Notes: generated by a model from the sequence alone, not told the origin. 64,000 nt of DNA from an uncultured Clostridia bacterium (GCA_944380855.1 CALWIW010000002.1:39662-103661); one strand, 5' to 3'; positions 44,388 to 54,377 are shown, counted from the first letter of the stretch. Made by a program: numbers and translations.

Positions 44388-46340
44388 TTGAACAAAAACA
44401 AGCAGATTAAAAATCTACTTTTGTATTTGGGTCTGCCTATTTTGGTTATTCTTGCACTTTTGTTCTTTTTGGGAGGCAATTCGTCAAACATGATGACGTA
44501 TTCCGACGTGCTGTATCTTTTTGAAGAACAGAAGGTTGAAGAATTCAGCGTAGACGCAGGAACAGGTATTCTTACTATGAAACTGGAGGAGGGAACTAAG
44601 GTTCCAAGCCTTGAAACTGAGAAAAACAATCAGCTTCAGAGTATTTTCGGAAACGGAGATTCATCCTCACGCAACAATATTGTAGAATATAAGCTGGCAA
44701 GTGTGGATTTGTTTTACAGCGACGTAAAGGAGTACATTGACCAGTATAATTCTGATAAGCCCGAATCAGATAAAATGGTTTTTGATATTCAAAGAGCGGC
44801 AGACAGAAATATTTTTCTTGAAATGCTGCCTACTTTGATTTTGTTTGTAGTTTTTGGCATTGTTTGGTTTGTTCTTATGAAGAAAATGGGTGCCGGACTT
44901 GGCGGCAAAGAGATGACATTCGGAAAAGCCAAGTTTAAAAACTCAAACGACGAAAAGAAAAAGACGACATTTGCCGATGTGGCAGGTGCTGATGAAGAAA
45001 AGGAAGAGCTTGAAGAAATTGTTCAGTTCTTGAAAACACCTGAAAAGTACAATAAACTGGGAGCAAAAATACCAAAAGGCGTTCTTTTGGTGGGACCTCC
45101 GGGTACAGGTAAAACATTGCTTGCAAGAGCGGTTGCCGGTGAAGCAGGAGTTCCGTTCTTTTCTATTTCCGGTTCTGACTTTGTTGAAATGTTTGTAGGT
45201 GTCGGTGCTTCCCGTGTAAGAGACCTTTTTGATACGGCGAAGAAGAATTCACCATGTATTGTGTTTATAGATGAGATTGACGCTGTGGGCCGACAGAGAG
45301 GTGCGGGCCTTGGCGGCGGAAATGATGAAAGAGAACAGACTCTTAACCAGCTCCTTGTTGAGATGGACGGCTTCGGTGCAAACGAAGGCGTAATAGTTAT
45401 TGCAGCTACCAACAGACCTGATGTTTTGGACCCTGCAATTCTTCGTCCGGGACGTTTTGACAGACAGGTTGTTGTAGGTTATCCTGACATTAACGGAAGA
45501 GAAGCAATTTTGAAGGTTCACGCAAGAGAGAAGCCTTTGGCTCCTGATGTTAATTTGAGAACAATAGCTTCATCAACAGCAGGATTTACCGGTGCTGATT
45601 TGGAAAATGTTCTCAATGAAGCGGCGTTGCTTGCTGCACGTAAGAACAAAAGGGCAATAACAATGGAAGAAATTGAAGAAGCTACAATCAAGGTGGTTGT
45701 GGGAACAGAAAAGAAATCCAAAGTTATGTCAGAGAAAGAAAAGAAGCTTACCGCATACCACGAGGCAGGTCACGCTATTTGTACCCAGTACTGCGAGACA
45801 CAAGACCCTGTTCACCAAATTTCTATTATTCCGAGAGGAAGAGCAGGCGGTTATACCATGAGTCTTCCGACAGAGGATAAGACTTACAGTTCAAGAAATG
45901 AAATGCTTGAAGATATAGTTGTCTTGCTGGGCGGACGTGTGGCAGAAGCTCTCATTATGGGAGATATTTCTACAGGTGCTTCTAACGATATAGAGAGAGC
46001 AACTAATACCGCAAAGTCTATGGTTACAAAATACGGTATGTCCGAGGCTCTCGGTCCGGTTTGCTACGGTTCCGGCAATAATGAAGTGTTTATCGGAAGA
46101 GATATGGGACAGGTAAAGGACTATTCAGAGGAAACTGCCGCTAAGATTGATCAGGAAATTTTGAGAATTATCAATAATGGCTATAAAGCCTGTGAAAAGC
46201 TTTTGAAAGACCATATGGATCAGCTTCACAGCGTTGCACAGTATCTTATTAAAAATGAAAAGATGAGCGGCGACGAATTCAGAGCCATGTTAAACGGTAC
46301 TTTTGAAGAAAAGGCTCCGCTTCCTGAGGGCGAGTATTAA
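44388..46340 (+). CDS. ftsH: ATP-dependent zinc metalloprotease FtsH
   Basis: A membrane-bound AAA+ protease of quality control and regulation. Two helices (about 8-27 and 140-160) flank an extracytoplasmic domain. The AAA module has [57 protein letters not shown] and [21 protein letters not shown]. The zinc site is HEAGH, with the third ligand in the [13 protein letters not shown] region. About 650 residues. Two starts are possible: ATG 44382, only 3 bases after AGGAG, and TTG 44388 at 9 bases. I favour the TTG. Confidence 0.95.
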   Translation: MNKNKQIKNLLLYLGLPILVILALLFFLGGNSSNMMTYSDVLYLFEEQKVEEFSVDAGTGILTMKLEEGTKVPSLETEKNNQLQSIFGNGDSSSRNNIVEYKLASVDLFYSDVKEYIDQYNSDKPESDKMVFDIQRAADRNIFLEMLPTLILFVVFGIVWFVLMKKMGAGLGGKEMTFGKAKFKNSNDEKKKTTFADVAGADEEKEELEEIVQFLKTPEKYNKLGAKIPKGVLLVGPPGTGKTLLARAVAGEAGVPFFSISGSDFVEMFVGVGASRVRDLFDTAKKNSPCIVFIDEIDAVGRQRGAGLGGGNDEREQTLNQLLVEMDGFGANEGVIVIAATNRPDVLDPAILRPGRFDRQVVVGYPDINGREAILKVHAREKPLAPDVNLRTIASSTAGFTGADLENVLNEAALLAARKNKRAITMEEIEEATIKVVVGTEKKSKVMSEKEKKLTAYHEAGHAICTQYCETQDPVHQISIIPRGRAGGYTMSLPTEDKTYSSRNEMLEDIVVLLGGRVAEALIMGDISTGASNDIERATNTAKSMVTKYGMSEALGPVCYGSGNNEVFIGRDMGQVKDYSEETAAKIDQEILRIINNGYKACEKLLKDHMDQLHSVAQYLIKNEKMSGDEFRAMLNGTFEEKAPLPEGEY

Positions 46341-46407
46341 TCAGCAGTAAAAACTGTAAGCATAGCTTGTGGCTGTGCTTGTGGGACTTAAAAGTAAATA
46401 ATAAATT

Positions 46408-46450
46408 AAAAACAAGCGATATCTTATAAAAGGTGTCGCTTGTTTTTTGT
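46408..46450 (+). terminator. intrinsic terminator of ftsH
   Basis: AACAAGCGATATC pairs with GGTGTCGCTTGTT (with G-T wobbles), followed by TTTTTG. The remaining 160 bases before the next terminator hold nothing I can identify. Confidence 0.85.
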
Positions 46451-46611
46451 ATGATACTTTAATTAGCGGGTTACAAAATAAGTGTGCATAAAAAATGAAT
46501 AATCGAAAAAGCAGTCCGGTGAACTGTTATTTTCAAGGAATTAAATCTTTGTTTACGACAACCCTTTATTTTATATCAATTTTATTCTTTGAAAACTACT
46601 ATTGAAAAAGG

Positions 46612-46648
46612 ACAAAAAAATATCCGACTGCTTTTTGCAGTCGGATAA
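46612..46648 (-). terminator. intrinsic terminator of the minus-strand lipoprotein
   Basis: On the minus strand TATCCGACTGC, AAAAA loop, GCAGTCGGATA, then a run of T. Eleven perfect pairs. Confidence 0.93.
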
Positions 46649-46661
46649 ACTTATATGTTTA

Positions 46662-47108
46662 TTAGATAATTCCGCTTGAACTTCCGTCCAAGTACCACTT
46701 TCCGTCAACCTTAATGAATGGGAGATCGTCTGTTGAAGGCTCCGTATCAGCAGCGGTCATTGTAACTGAAGCTGTAGCTGTATCGCCGTCTATTGTAACT
46801 TTTTCAACTTTCATGGTAATTGATTTGGTGTCGGCACCGAAAGCTGAGAACATCTCTTCGGCTAAATCTTCTTTTGACAATCCAAGACTTTCAGCAGTAT
46901 CAAGATAAGTATTGAGCTGTTCTGCTGAGTCAGGGTCAAAGCAATTGAACATTGCGTCCATATTCTTGTCGTTTATGCTCTTCTGTAACTGTGAAACTAC
47001 GTTCTTGATAGCATCTTCATCGCTGTTTCCGCCGCCGCAGCCTGCAAGAATCGACAAAGCCATTACAAGTACCAATACAAGTGCGGATACTTTTTTCATT
47101 GTTTTCAT
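46662..47108 (-). CDS. small lipoprotein (NTF2-like/DUF4878-type)
   Basis: A 148-residue lipoprotein with signal peptide MKTMKKVSALVLVLVMALS and lipobox LAGC near residue 23. The mature part begins AIKNVVSQLQKSINDKNMDAMFNCFDPD and ends LPFIKVDGKWYLDGSSS, a layout typical of single NTF2-like folds such as DUF4878. No function can be given. ATG 47108 with AAGGGG upstream is preferred over an ATG six codons earlier. It has its own terminator and is separated by 120 bases from the molybdenum operon upstream. Confidence 0.85.
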   Translation of the reverse strand: MKTMKKVSALVLVLVMALSILAGCGGGNSDEDAIKNVVSQLQKSINDKNMDAMFNCFDPDSAEQLNTYLDTAESLGLSKEDLAEEMFSAFGADTKSITMKVEKVTIDGDTATASVTMTAADTEPSTDDLPFIKVDGKWYLDGSSSGII

Positions 47109-47227
47109 GTCATTACCCCTTTTCAAAATAATAATATTTAGGTGTATAAATTCTAATATATTTGCACAAATTTGTCAATACACAATTAAAATAAAAAAGC
47201 TTTATTTTAGATATATAAATGCTATAT

Positions 47228-47785
47228 TTAAAATATTGTGTCGTAGTCTATAAGAAATATTTTTGGAACATTATAAAAAAATGCTGTTTCATCATTATTT
47301 TTAAACAAAATTTTTCCGCCGCAGTCACCGCAAAGTTCTAAAAGTTTGCTTCTTTCCGAGGGCATAAATACCGTTGGACTGCCAAAACAGCCTTCACAGC
47401 ATACTCTGCCCATTATTTTTCCGCTTTTTTTAAAGTTTTCTAAAAATTCTAAGAAAATATTGCTTTCAAAATGGGGCTGATCACAGACGAAGAAACACAA
47501 AATGTGGTTAGGATTTGCTGAGTTTACCCCGGCTCTCACAGAAGCGGCGATGCCCTCCACAGGGGGAGGGGCATCAATAACTTTGTATCCGTATTCTTCT
47601 GCTTTTTCTGCTATTTCTTTGTTTGAGGTTACAACCGAAACACTATAATCGGGATTATTTTTAAAAATTGATACTGTGTCAAAGGCATATAAAAATAATT
47701 TTTTTCCTTTAAACTCAGCGGTTAGCTTGTTTCCGTTAAAGCGTCTGGAAGCACCGCCGGCAAGAAGAATAATTTCCGTAATCAT
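47228..47785 (-). CDS. MocA-like nucleotidyltransferase (molybdenum cofactor maturation)
   Basis: A 185-residue protein of the MobA/MocA family. It begins IILLAGGASRRFNGNKLTAEFKGKKL, the NTP-binding loop of this family, and has APPPVEGIAASVRAGV and FFVCDQPHFESN, close to the MocA pattern of D-Q-P. MocA adds CMP to molybdopterin to make the dinucleotide cofactor used by xanthine-dehydrogenase-type hydroxylases. The second half is shorter and less typical (CCEGCFGSPTVF), so substrate and activity are inferred from position: its ATG abuts the stop of the large hydroxylase subunit. Confidence 0.85.
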   Translation of the reverse strand: MITEIILLAGGASRRFNGNKLTAEFKGKKLFLYAFDTVSIFKNNPDYSVSVVTSNKEIAEKAEEYGYKVIDAPPPVEGIAASVRAGVNSANPNHILCFFVCDQPHFESNIFLEFLENFKKSGKIMGRVCCEGCFGSPTVFMPSERSKLLELCGDCGGKILFKNNDETAFFYNVPKIFLIDYDTIF

Positions 47786-47786
47786 T

Positions 47787-50072
47787 TTATTTGTCCTTTT
47801 TTTCTGCAAGTGCCAGGGCTATCTGCTCCGCCTTTATTGGGAGACTGCGGAAGAAAAGTCCTGTTGCATTGTAAATTGCGTCTGTTATTGCAGGGGACGG
47901 GGTGTTTATTACAAGCTCGCCTATGGATTTTGCTCCGAAAGGACCTGTGGGCTCGTAACTGCTTTCAAATTCAACCTTGATAGTTCCTAAGTCGGTTCTG
48001 GCAGGAATTTTGTATTGTAAAAATGAATTGTTTATCATGCGTCCCTGTTCGTTGTACTGAATGTCCTCATAAAGAGCCATTCCTATTCCCTGAACTATGC
48101 CGCCTTCGGTCTGTACACGGGCAAGGTTTCTGTTTACAACCGTTCCGCAGTCAACTGCTGCGGCGTAGTCAACCACCTGAACATATCCTGTTTCAGGGTC
48201 AAGATCGATTTCAGCAATTCCCACCATAAAGGGAGGCGGTGAAATTGGAGAGGAGTGAGAACAGGAGGCGGAAAGGCTCTTGTTGTGTCCCTCAAAGCTG
48301 GCGTAACCTATTTCCGAAAGTGAAACGCTTTTGCCTGTTTCAAGGTCAAATACCTTTTCTCCGTCAAAGTCGCCTTTTTCCTTGTCAATTCCCAAAAGTT
48401 TGCAGCCTGTTTCAAGAATTTTTTCTCTAAGCTCCTGACAGGTTTTTACAACAGCCATTCCGGTAACATAGGTTGTGGAAGACGCGTAAGAGCCTGTATC
48501 GTAAGGTGATTGGTCTGTGTCAACGCCTCTAACGGCGATTTTGTCTATGTCGCAGTCAAGACAGTCTGCCGCCATTTGGGAAAGTATTGTGTCACAGCCT
48601 GTTCCCATGTCGGTACAGCCGATAAGCAGTGTGTAGAAGCCGTCGTCATTGAGCCTTATTTCTGCGTTTGCAATGTCAACACCGGAAATACCGCTTCCCT
48701 GCATAGCCATGGCAACGCCAACACTTCTTATATGTCCGTTATCAAGCTTTTTAGCAGGGTACTTGCTATCCCAGTCTATCATTTCTTTGGCTTTAGCCAT
48801 GCATTTGTCAAGTGTACAGCTGTTGCATGGTTCGCCGTAATAGGTTTCCATTGTCTGACCCTCTTTTACCATGTTCATTTCACGGATTTTGCATGGGTCA
48901 ATGTTTAGTTCTGCCGCAATTTCGTTTACAGCTGTTTCAATGGCGTAAATTCCCTGAGTTGCACCGTAGCCTCTGTAGGCTCCGCCGCCCATTGTGTTTG
49001 TGTATACAACGTCGCAGGCAAACCTTGCCGCTTCAAGATTTCCGTAAAGTGACAGGGATTTGTGTCCTACAAGTCCTATGGTTGTTGGGCCGTGGTCGCC
49101 GTAAGCTCCGGCATTTGAAAGGGCGTAAAGGTCCATAGCCTTAATTCTTCCGTCCCTGTCTGCACCTATCCTTACTTTCATCTGCATTTGATGACGCGGA
49201 GAACCATTGGTCATGCTCTCTCCTCTTGTGTAAACAATATAAGCTGCTCTGCCGGTTTTCATTGTGACGATTGCCGGAAACTGCTCGCTTACAACGCTTT
49301 GCTTTGCTCCGAAACCGCCGCCGATACGTGGCTTTACAACTCTGATTTTGGATTTTGGAATTTCCAAAGCATCGGAGAGAATTCTTCTCACGTGGAAAGG
49401 AACCTGGGTTGAACTTACCACGTTAAGTCTTCCGTACTCGTCAATATAGGTAAATGTGCGGAATGTTTCCATCATTGCCTGGCTGTTGGCTTTTGTGTTG
49501 TAGGTTCTTTCAAGTACCACATCACAATTTTTTAAGGCTTCCTCAACATTGCCAACCTCAAAAACATCGCTGCTGCATATGTTTCTGTCTTTGTCAGTTC
49601 TGGTATTGCACAGAGCTTTAAAGTTGTCCTCGGGATGAACAATTATTGGGTTGTCTATTGCCTTTGTGAAATCCATAAGAGGTTCAAGGATGTTGTATTT
49701 TACCTTTATAAGCTTTAAAGCCTTGTCAGCCGCCTTTTCGTTTTCTGCAGCAACAATCGCCACAGGGTCACCGGCACAGCGTAAAAGCTTGTCTAAAATA
49801 AGTCTGTCGTAGGGACTTGGCTCGGGATAGGTCTGACCGGCAGTGGTAAAGCGTGAGTTTGGTACGTCCTTATAGGTGAGTATGCACTCAACGCCGGGAA
49901 CTTTCATAGCCGCCGCTGTATTAATGTCTGTAATTTCAGCCCTTGCGTGGGGGCTTCTCAAAAGCTTTACCACCAAAGCGTTTTGGGGAACAATATCACC
50001 TGTATAAACAGGTTTACCTGTCACAAGGCTCATTGCGTCTTTTTTTCTTATATGAGCGTTGACATATTTCAT
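47787..50072 (-). CDS. molybdenum hydroxylase large subunit (xanthine dehydrogenase family, XdhA type)
   Basis: The catalytic, molybdopterin-binding subunit (761 residues) of a three-part hydroxylase of the xanthine oxidase family. Visible motifs are RIGGGFGAKQSVVSEQ, TMGGGAYRGYGATQGIYAIE, GCTDMGTGCDTILSQM and the catalytic Glu in GPFGAKSIGELVI near the C-terminus. No in-frame TGA/Sec and no EGxAxxE aldehyde-oxidoreductase features are seen. Purines are the likely substrates given the NCS2 permease nearby, but related enzymes act on nicotinate or other heterocycles. It overlaps the iron-sulfur subunit gene by 4 bases. Confidence 0.94.
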   Translation of the reverse strand: MKYVNAHIRKKDAMSLVTGKPVYTGDIVPQNALVVKLLRSPHARAEITDINTAAAMKVPGVECILTYKDVPNSRFTTAGQTYPEPSPYDRLILDKLLRCAGDPVAIVAAENEKAADKALKLIKVKYNILEPLMDFTKAIDNPIIVHPEDNFKALCNTRTDKDRNICSSDVFEVGNVEEALKNCDVVLERTYNTKANSQAMMETFRTFTYIDEYGRLNVVSSTQVPFHVRRILSDALEIPKSKIRVVKPRIGGGFGAKQSVVSEQFPAIVTMKTGRAAYIVYTRGESMTNGSPRHQMQMKVRIGADRDGRIKAMDLYALSNAGAYGDHGPTTIGLVGHKSLSLYGNLEAARFACDVVYTNTMGGGAYRGYGATQGIYAIETAVNEIAAELNIDPCKIREMNMVKEGQTMETYYGEPCNSCTLDKCMAKAKEMIDWDSKYPAKKLDNGHIRSVGVAMAMQGSGISGVDIANAEIRLNDDGFYTLLIGCTDMGTGCDTILSQMAADCLDCDIDKIAVRGVDTDQSPYDTGSYASSTTYVTGMAVVKTCQELREKILETGCKLLGIDKEKGDFDGEKVFDLETGKSVSLSEIGYASFEGHNKSLSASCSHSSPISPPPFMVGIAEIDLDPETGYVQVVDYAAAVDCGTVVNRNLARVQTEGGIVQGIGMALYEDIQYNEQGRMINNSFLQYKIPARTDLGTIKVEFESSYEPTGPFGAKSIGELVINTPSPAITDAIYNATGLFFRSLPIKAEQIALALAEKKDK

Positions 50073-50536
50073 TTTTGTTCCTCCTTTTGCTTAAAGTCAA
50101 GATATTTTTTTACGGCTCTCATCTGGCTTTGATATCCTGTACAGCGGCAGAGATTGCCCTCAAGGTATTTTTTTATTTCCTCATCTGTTGGATTTTTAAG
50201 CTCTTTTACCATTGCCAAAACATTCATAATAAATCCCGGACTGCAAAAGCCGCACTGCTCGCCGCCCTCGTCCGCAAGGAAAGCTCCGAACTCTTCCGCT
50301 TCCTTTTGAAGTCCCTCAAGGGTGGTTATCTCCTGACCGTCGGCACGAACCGCCAAAACACTGCATGAAAGCACAGGCTTTGAATCCATATGAACGGTGC
50401 AGAGTCCGCAGTTAGAGGTTTCACAGCCTCTTTTAACGGAGTAACAGCCGTGACTTCTCAGATAATCCAGAAGCACTGTATCGGGGGCAACTTCGTCCTT
50501 ATAGGTTTTTCCGTTTATTTTAACTGTTATAATCAT
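50069..50536 (-). CDS. molybdenum hydroxylase 2Fe-2S subunit
   Basis: The 155-residue small electron-transfer subunit with two [2Fe-2S] clusters. The plant-ferredoxin-like N-terminal domain has RGCETSNCGLCTVHMDSKPVLSC, and the C-terminal helical domain has EQCGFCSPGFIM and EGNLCRCTGYQ. All eight expected Cys are present. It overlaps the genes on both sides by 4 bases, so the three subunits are translated together. Confidence 0.96.
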   Translation of the reverse strand: MIITVKINGKTYKDEVAPDTVLLDYLRSHGCYSVKRGCETSNCGLCTVHMDSKPVLSCSVLAVRADGQEITTLEGLQKEAEEFGAFLADEGGEQCGFCSPGFIMNVLAMVKELKNPTDEEIKKYLEGNLCRCTGYQSQMRAVKKYLDFKQKEEQK

Positions 50537-51327
50537 TTTGCATCGCCCTCCTTACAGACAAGCTTTTTATAGACACGTTTCAAAAGCACAAGGCTGAGGT
50601 GTTTTCTGTATTCTTTTGACGCCCTTGTATTGGTTCCAAACTCTGTTTCAGCTTGGATTTTTTCAAAGAATTTAAAAACTTCTTCAGAGTTTTCCACATC
50701 GGGACAGTCCATTGTGGAAACTTTTCCCCTCATGGGTCTTGCTCCCACGGCGGCGTAAAGCTTTTTGCCGTCATATGCAAGGGAGCAGTTTAAAACAGGA
50801 ATGTCAGTCTGTGTGTTTCTAAAGCTTTCATAGGCGGCTTTTCTGCCGCCTTTTTTGATGTGTATGTTTACTACAATGTCGTTGTCGTAATCTCTTTCGG
50901 AGTATTCCTCCATGGAAACAGTTTCGCCGCCGGCAAGCTCAATCTTTGTATCCAAAACAATCAAAGAGGTGACAATATCGGAAAATCCAAAGCGTGAAAA
51001 AACACTGCCGCCTATGGTTGCACAGTTGCGAAACTGCACACCTACAATGTGTGTAAATGCGTCTTTAAAGAAATTTCCGAAATTTTTTTCAATAACAGGG
51101 CTTGTTTCAATGTCACGTAGGGTGACCAAAGAGCCTATTATTATTTCGTCATCGGTTTCCGTTATCTTATCAAGTCCCAAACCGCTGAGGTCTATCAGTG
51201 TGTTAATGTTCTTTTTTCCCATCTTCATCCAACAGCCGCCGCCCAGAACTTTGTTGGTTCTTTTTTTGTTCAGTTCAAGGGCTTCCGTAAGGCTTGTGAC
51301 CTTTGCATAATTTTGTGCCTTAAACAA
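50533..51327 (-). CDS. molybdenum hydroxylase FAD-binding subunit
   Basis: The 264-residue flavin subunit of the CO-dehydrogenase/xanthine-dehydrogenase medium-chain family. The FAD-binding loop is KVLGGGCWMKMGKK at residues 27-40, and a second contact is the RNCATIGGSVFSRFGFSDI region. The start is TTG 51327 with AAAGGAGG 7 bases upstream. It is the first hydroxylase gene in transcription order and has a candidate promoter of its own inside the 3' end of the ABC ATPase gene. Confidence 0.94.
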   Translation of the reverse strand: MFKAQNYAKVTSLTEALELNKKRTNKVLGGGCWMKMGKKNINTLIDLSGLGLDKITETDDEIIIGSLVTLRDIETSPVIEKNFGNFFKDAFTHIVGVQFRNCATIGGSVFSRFGFSDIVTSLIVLDTKIELAGGETVSMEEYSERDYDNDIVVNIHIKKGGRKAAYESFRNTQTDIPVLNCSLAYDGKKLYAAVGARPMRGKVSTMDCPDVENSEEVFKFFEKIQAETEFGTNTRASKEYRKHLSLVLLKRVYKKLVCKEGDAK

Positions 51328-51375
51328 TGTAATTCCTCCTTTTATAAACTTTGTTTATCCCAATTTATTTGTTTA

Positions 51376-51404
51376 ATTATATCATTTTATGTCAGTTTTT
51401 CCAA
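51376..51404 (-). promoter_or_regulatory. candidate internal promoter for the hydroxylase genes
   Basis: On the minus strand TTGGAA (51404-51399), a 17-base spacer, TATAAT (51381-51376). It overlaps the last codons of the ABC ATPase gene and would allow hydroxylase expression independent of the transporter. Confidence 0.55.
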
Positions 51405-52156
51405 TATAAAAATCCCTCTTCCGACAAATTAAGGTCGTTTCCGTAAACTGGTATAAGCTTTTTCAAAAGGCTTTCCGCAAATTCATCTGTTTTTGGTATG
51501 ATGTCCACTTTTTTGTCCTTTATAAGTAAAATGCCGTCGCCGTACTGCAAAGCAAGGTTGGGGTCGTGAACGCTTAAAACTATAAGCTTGTTTTGTTTTT
51601 CCTTTGAAAGAGCTTTGACCTTTTTCATAAAATCCTGCTGACGTTTTACATCAAGTCCCGAGGTTGGCTCGTCCAGCAGAATGTAGTCGGTTTCCTGGGT
51701 AAAGGTTTTGGCAAGGCAGGCAAGCTGAAGCTCGCCTCCGCTTATTTCCTCCGTGCTTCTTTGGGAAAGGTGGGAAATACCCATTTCCTCTATATATTTT
51801 TTCGCCTTTTCCCTGTGGCTTTTTTGAGGCTGCTGAAAAGGGGAAAGGTAAGGGGTGGCCCCCATTGTTACAAAATCCTCAACGGTCATAGACTGTGAGT
51901 AAAATTTCTGGGGCATATATGCGATGATTTTTGCTCTTTTCTTTATCGGTATGTTTTCAAGGGGAACATTGTCGTAAAGTGTTTCGCCCTTTTCCGGCGT
52001 TATATATCCGCCGAGAGTTTTTATAAGTGTTGATTTTCCCGAGCCGTTAGGCCCTAAAAGAAACCATATTCCGCCTTTAGATATTTCAAAGGAAACATTT
52101 TCAAGTATTGTGTTTTTATGAAAGCCTGCTGTAAGGTCTTTTACTTGAATTTTCAC
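51392..52156 (-). CDS. Fec/Btu-type ABC transporter ATP-binding protein
   Basis: A 254-residue ATPase with Walker A LGPNGSGKSTLIKTL, Q-loop AYMPQKFYS, signature ISGGELQLACLAK and Walker B ILLDEPTSG, then the switch His in LSVHDPNLAL. It belongs to the FepC/BtuD group by its partner permease. It overlaps the permease stop by 4 bases. The signature GGELQ is normal for the group. The substrate is probably a molybdate or tungstate oxyanion given the downstream genes, although iron-chelate or cobalamin transport is the default annotation of this family. Confidence 0.93.
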   Translation of the reverse strand: MKIQVKDLTAGFHKNTILENVSFEISKGGIWFLLGPNGSGKSTLIKTLGGYITPEKGETLYDNVPLENIPIKKRAKIIAYMPQKFYSQSMTVEDFVTMGATPYLSPFQQPQKSHREKAKKYIEEMGISHLSQRSTEEISGGELQLACLAKTFTQETDYILLDEPTSGLDVKRQQDFMKKVKALSKEKQNKLIVLSVHDPNLALQYGDGILLIKDKKVDIIPKTDEFAESLLKKLIPVYGNDLNLSEEGFLYWKN

Positions 52157-53151
52157 AGTCTGTTTCCTCCTTTTTTGTCAAAAAATTTCCTTATAAGCAG
52201 GAAAGTAAGAAAAATACTTCCGAAAAGTGAGGTAAAAATGCTTATAGGAAGCTCGAGTCCGGAAATGTTTCTTGCGAAAAGGTCGGCTGCAATCAAAAGC
52301 ACGCCGCCGGTAAAGAAAACAGCACCCATATTTTTGCTTATGTCACGGCTTATGCAAAGTCTGACTATATGGGGAGCGATAAGTCCTATCCAGCTTACAA
52401 CGCCCGCAACCGATACCACTGCGGAAACAGGCAGAGTGGCTAAGACTATAAAAAATATCCTTGTTTTAAGGGGAGAAATTCCAAGACTTTGTGCCTGCTC
52501 GTCCCCAAGGGAAAGAACTTTCAGGCGGTATCGCAACAGATACATTAATATCAAAGGAATTATTGTGATTGACACAACAAGTATAAGCTTGCTGTTTGTG
52601 GCGTTTTGAAATCCGCCCATGAGCCAGTATTCGATTTTTGGGAGCTGGTTTAATGGGTCTGAAACCATTTTGAAAATCATAAGCACGGCGGAAGTGGCAC
52701 TGCTGACAATAATTCCTGCCAGAACCATGCCTAAAATCCTGTTTGATTTTACAAATGAGGACAAAAATAAAGCAAACGCCACAACCAAAAGTCCGAAGAT
52801 AAAGGCTGATGATTGAATTATCCACACAGCTGAGGGCAGAAAAAGCATGGCAAAAACCGCACCCACGGAACAACCGCTGGTGACGCCCAAAACATCGGGA
52901 GATACCAATGGGTTTGAAAAAAGAGTTTGAAAAACAGCACCGGAAACAGCCAAAGCCCCTCCGCCGTATGCCACCAAAAGCACACGGGGAAGTCTTATTT
53001 CCCAAAACAGGGAAACGGCAGTGGCTGACTGGTGTCTGCCCGTTATAATCAGAAAAATATCTTCAAGTGACAAAGGATACCTTCCGACGCAGGCGGAAAT
53101 TAGGATAAGAGCCACCCATAATAACGCTGTTATCAAAAGTCTTTTTTTCAT
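52153..53151 (-). CDS. Fec/Btu-type ABC transporter permease
   Basis: A 332-residue membrane protein of the FecCD family with about ten helices. Family segments are EIRLPRVLLVAYGGGALAVSGAVFQTLFSNPLVSPDVLGVTSG, VLAGIIVSSATSA, GDEQAQSLGI and SWIGLIAPHIVRL. This is the same fold as BtuC and as MolB of Haemophilus, which imports molybdate. It forms a homodimer with two copies of the adjacent ATPase. A 45-base gap separates it from the binding protein gene. Confidence 0.95.
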   Translation of the reverse strand: MKKRLLITALLWVALILISACVGRYPLSLEDIFLIITGRHQSATAVSLFWEIRLPRVLLVAYGGGALAVSGAVFQTLFSNPLVSPDVLGVTSGCSVGAVFAMLFLPSAVWIIQSSAFIFGLLVVAFALFLSSFVKSNRILGMVLAGIIVSSATSAVLMIFKMVSDPLNQLPKIEYWLMGGFQNATNSKLILVVSITIIPLILMYLLRYRLKVLSLGDEQAQSLGISPLKTRIFFIVLATLPVSAVVSVAGVVSWIGLIAPHIVRLCISRDISKNMGAVFFTGGVLLIAADLFARNISGLELPISIFTSLFGSIFLTFLLIRKFFDKKGGNRL

Positions 53152-53196
53152 TTCGGTATCTCCCGTTGTTATTGTTATATTTTTGTATACAGAAAA

Positions 53197-54276
53197 TTAA
53201 GCCGCGGCGGTTTCGTAGTTGTTTACGTCCTCGAGGGTTACGTCAATGTCAAAGTATTCTTTATAGAACTCGGTTACTCTTGTTTCAAGGTCTTCATCGG
53301 ATACAAGCTCCGGGTGCAAATCATTTGCAAGCCACAAAACGCCCAAAGGTGCGGAAGCTGTGGGATAATCCCACGGCTCGATTGCTCCCGGGAATACTTT
53401 TATATTTTCCTCGGGTGACTGTGTGGCTGTAAGCTGAGGATATGCGGCGATAAATTCGTTCATTGTGTAATCACTGTAGGAAACAACGTAAACCTTTTCC
53501 GGATTCCATGAGAGAAGCTCCTCTGCTGTGATATCTACCCATGAACTGTCCTCAATAGAAGCGGCGGCGTTTGTGCCTCCTGCAATCTCGATAAGGTCGT
53601 TTTGGTACATTCCTGTTCCGGCAGTTCTCAGCATATCACTGCCTGCAATGTAAACAAGAGGTTTGTTTTCAACGTCTTTTGTAAGCTCGGAAACCTCTGT
53701 GATAACCTGATTGTAGTCGTCAATAAGGCTCTGTGCCTTTTCCTCACAGCCTGTAAGCTTGCCTAAAATGTCAACTGTTTCAAGGAAGCTGTCAAGTGTT
53801 TCCGGGTCTATAACCACTACCGGAATGTTCAAAGCTTCAAACTGTTCTACAGAGTCGGAAAGCTTTTTAGGAATGATAACAAGGTCAGGTTCCAAAGCGG
53901 CGGTTTCCTCAACGTTGATTCCCTTGCCTGAGCCTACTGCCGGCAAATCGAGGAACTGAGGAGCGGCAAGCTTATAAAGTCCTCTTGTGTCGGCTTTCAT
54001 CTCGATGCCAACAACCTTTTCTTCTGCACCGAGAGCGATAAGCAGGGAAGAGGAAAGATAGTAAGCGGAAACGATTTTTTCAGCAGGAGCCTCAAGGGTT
54101 ACTTCTCTGCCGATTTGGTCGGTAACCGTAATTTTTTCATCTGCCTGTGTGCTTTCTGCGGTTGTTTCTTCCTGTGTTGGTTCTTCGGTTGTGGAATCGG
54201 TACTGCCGCAGCCGGCAAATACTGAGAAAGACATAACCAAAGCCAAGATTAATGCAAGTACTTGTTTTTTCTTCAT
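53197..54276 (-). CDS. Fec/Btu-type ABC transporter substrate-binding lipoprotein
   Basis: A 359-residue lipoprotein with lipobox FAGC near residue 22 and a short Thr/Glu/Ser linker, then a cluster A-II (TroA-like, FepB/BtuF) fold. Landmarks are ITVTDQIGREVTLEAPAEKIVSAYYLSS, ALGAEEKVVGIE, AALEPDLVIIP and, near the end, GAIEPWDYPTASAPLGVLWLANDLHPE. It lacks the Arg/His pattern I would need to argue a siderophore ligand. ATG 54276 with AAAGGA upstream is preferred to an ATG six codons earlier. As the first gene of the transporter-hydroxylase operon it may scavenge molybdate or tungstate. Confidence 0.92.
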   Translation of the reverse strand: MKKKQVLALILALVMSFSVFAGCGSTDSTTEEPTQEETTAESTQADEKITVTDQIGREVTLEAPAEKIVSAYYLSSSLLIALGAEEKVVGIEMKADTRGLYKLAAPQFLDLPAVGSGKGINVEETAALEPDLVIIPKKLSDSVEQFEALNIPVVVIDPETLDSFLETVDILGKLTGCEEKAQSLIDDYNQVITEVSELTKDVENKPLVYIAGSDMLRTAGTGMYQNDLIEIAGGTNAAASIEDSSWVDITAEELLSWNPEKVYVVSYSDYTMNEFIAAYPQLTATQSPEENIKVFPGAIEPWDYPTASAPLGVLWLANDLHPELVSDEDLETRVTEFYKEYFDIDVTLEDVNNYETAAA

Positions 54277-54377
54277 TTTTGATTTTCCTTTCATTTTTAT
54301 TTTTATTTCTATTTTTATTTTATCAAAAAGGCATAAGCCTTGTCGATAGCTGAATTACTTTTTTTATTTGTTGTACT

